From Hydrogenophaga sp. (GTDB lineage: Bacteria; Pseudomonadota; Gammaproteobacteria; Burkholderiales; Burkholderiaceae_C): a stretch of DNA of 6,488 nucleotides. The notes under the pieces are model-generated. The model was not told the origin of the DNA, ran no database searches, and saw nothing but the letters and a program-made list of their open reading frames with translations. Shown here in pieces: positions 5,757 to 6,488 of this stretch. Positions within the stretch are counted from its first letter, which is position 1, and each line of letters begins with the position of its first letter. Made by a program: the position numbers and the translations under genes. The stretch is from contig JALOSN010000087.1 in NCBI GenBank assembly GCA_025458415.1, forward strand, positions 1 to 6,488, written 5' to 3'.

Positions 5757-6488
5757 GGCGCAGCGCGCGAGAGGCGCTCGACCACCTCGCAGAAGCTCTC
5801 GATGGCATCGGTCTTGAAGACCACCTCCCGCACGCCGGCGGCCTTGGCTTTCTGCTCAAGTTCCTCGTTGATGTAACCCGACGCCACCGCGACCACCAGC
5901 GAGGGGCTGATGCGCAGCACCTCCTCGGCCACCTCGATACCGGACATGCCGGGCATGTTGTAGTCGGTCAGCATCAGGTCGAATCCGTCGGGGTTGGCGC
6001 GCACGGCATCGATCGCCTGCTGCTGGTCGCTGACGCCCGTCACCCGGTACCCACGACGCTCCAGCAGGCGACGCACCAGGAACACCAGGGTGTCGTCGTC
6101 GTCGAGGTACAGGATATGGCGTGGTCCGGCTGCGCGATTCTCTGTCATGGGTTCACTTTCCGAGGACTGGGCGACTGGGTCGGCACCGTCTGATGCCATT
6201 GTGACTTCATTGGGAGCGGCTGTCTCCGATACCTTGCCGTCAGGCGCAAGCCTCGTGCCGTTCACCGCGGGGAAGAACAGCGAAAAGCGCGTGCCGTGCC
6301 CGGGCTCGCTGTTCACCTCGATGGCGCCCCCGTGGGCCTCGACAATGCCCAGCACCACGGGCAGCCCGAGGCCGGTGCCCTGGCCCACGGGCTTGGTGGT
6401 GAAGAAAGGCTCGAACATGCGTCGTTTGACGGCCTCGCTCATGCCGCAGCCGTTGTCATGGACCCGCACACGCACCACCCCGCTCCCC
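5753..6488 (-). CDS. Hybrid sensor histidine kinase, C-terminal part (5' end outside window)
   Basis: The C-terminal piece of a two-component hybrid kinase that should autophosphorylate and pass phosphate to its own receiver domain. The frame is open to the window edge, so sensor, dimerisation/His and N-box regions are missing. Residues are numbered from the GTG codon at 6478. The ATPase part shows DNGCGM (8-13, G1 box), FEPFFTTK (22-29, F box), and GQGTGLGL (32-39, G2 box), then EAHGGAIEVNSEPGHGTRF. A linker of about 48 residues rich in Ala, Ser, Glu and Pro follows (71-118). The receiver (119-241) has the acidic pocket DDDD (126-129), phospho-acceptor D172 in LTDYNMPGMSG (codon 5963-5965), S200 and K222. 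The lysine is followed by Thr instead of the usual Pro. Convergent with the metabolic cluster and not co-transcribed; no evidence that it controls those genes. Input signal unknown. Confidence 0.9.
   Translation of the reverse strand, partial: GSGVVRVRVHDNGCGMSEAVKRRMFEPFFTTKPVGQGTGLGLPVVLGIVEAHGGAIEVNSEPGHGTRFSLFFPAVNGTRLAPDGKVSETAAPNEVTMASDGADPVAQSSESEPMTENRAAGPRHILYLDDDDTLVFLVRRLLERRGYRVTGVSDQQQAIDAVRANPDGFDLMLTDYNMPGMSGIEVAEEVLRISPSLVVAVASGYINEELEQKAKAAGVREVVFKTDAIESFCEVVERLSRAAP

Noticed and set aside
5752..5800. Possible terminator hairpin in the GCGC-rich stretch after the dehydratase
   Set aside because: The bases pair only in short imperfect runs, no T-run follows, and the stretch is kinase coding sequence.
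4624..5859. Long minus-strand open frame (411 codons) opposite the VOC and dehydratase genes
   Set aside because: No domain and shadow-like composition. It would also overlap the sensor kinase gene on the same strand in another frame.

Overview
This is a GC-rich stretch of bacterial chromosome with GC-ending codons, ATGA/GTGA gene overlaps and almost no non-coding DNA. Protein style (a TTG-started class I/II aminotransferase, a GST with an NPNGLVPLL-type loop, a hybrid sensor kinase) suggests a betaproteobacterium of the Burkholderiales, probably Comamonadaceae-like. That placement rests on recognition of family style, not on a marker gene.

Bases 1-5752 hold seven consecutive plus-strand genes that look like one transcription unit: (1) the C-terminal part of a LysE-family exporter, cut by the window edge; (2) a ten-helix EamA/DMT-family transporter; (3) a PLP-dependent class I/II aminotransferase that starts at TTG 1430; (4) a glutathione S-transferase-like protein; (5) a PhzF-family isomerase/epimerase-like protein; (6) a two-module VOC (glyoxalase-like) protein that starts at GTG 4115; (7) a PLP fold-type II threonine/serine dehydratase-like gene with a frame disruption near its 3' end. 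Junctions are 4-bp overlaps (472-475, 4115-4118, 4813-4816) or gaps of 3-13 bp, so translation is probably coupled. The promoter must lie upstream of the window.

Bases 5753-6488 hold, on the minus strand, the C-terminal part of a hybrid sensor histidine kinase: the end of its ATPase domain, a disordered linker and a receiver domain. Its stop codon directly abuts the stop codon of the dehydratase frame, forming the palindrome TGATCA with no spacer.

The plus-strand genes fit an amino-acid or amino-acid-derivative pathway: two small-molecule transporters, two PLP enzymes, a proton-shuffling isomerase, a VOC enzyme and a GST. The substrate cannot be read from sequence. The clearest anomaly is the dehydratase. 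Its reading frame changes at about 5641, exactly where the family carries a conserved EGAGAA-like segment. A single deletion of about 26 bp would explain both the lost segment and the frame change. No RNA genes, mobile elements, CRISPR arrays or long repeats were seen, and no stretch over 300 bases lacks a gene.
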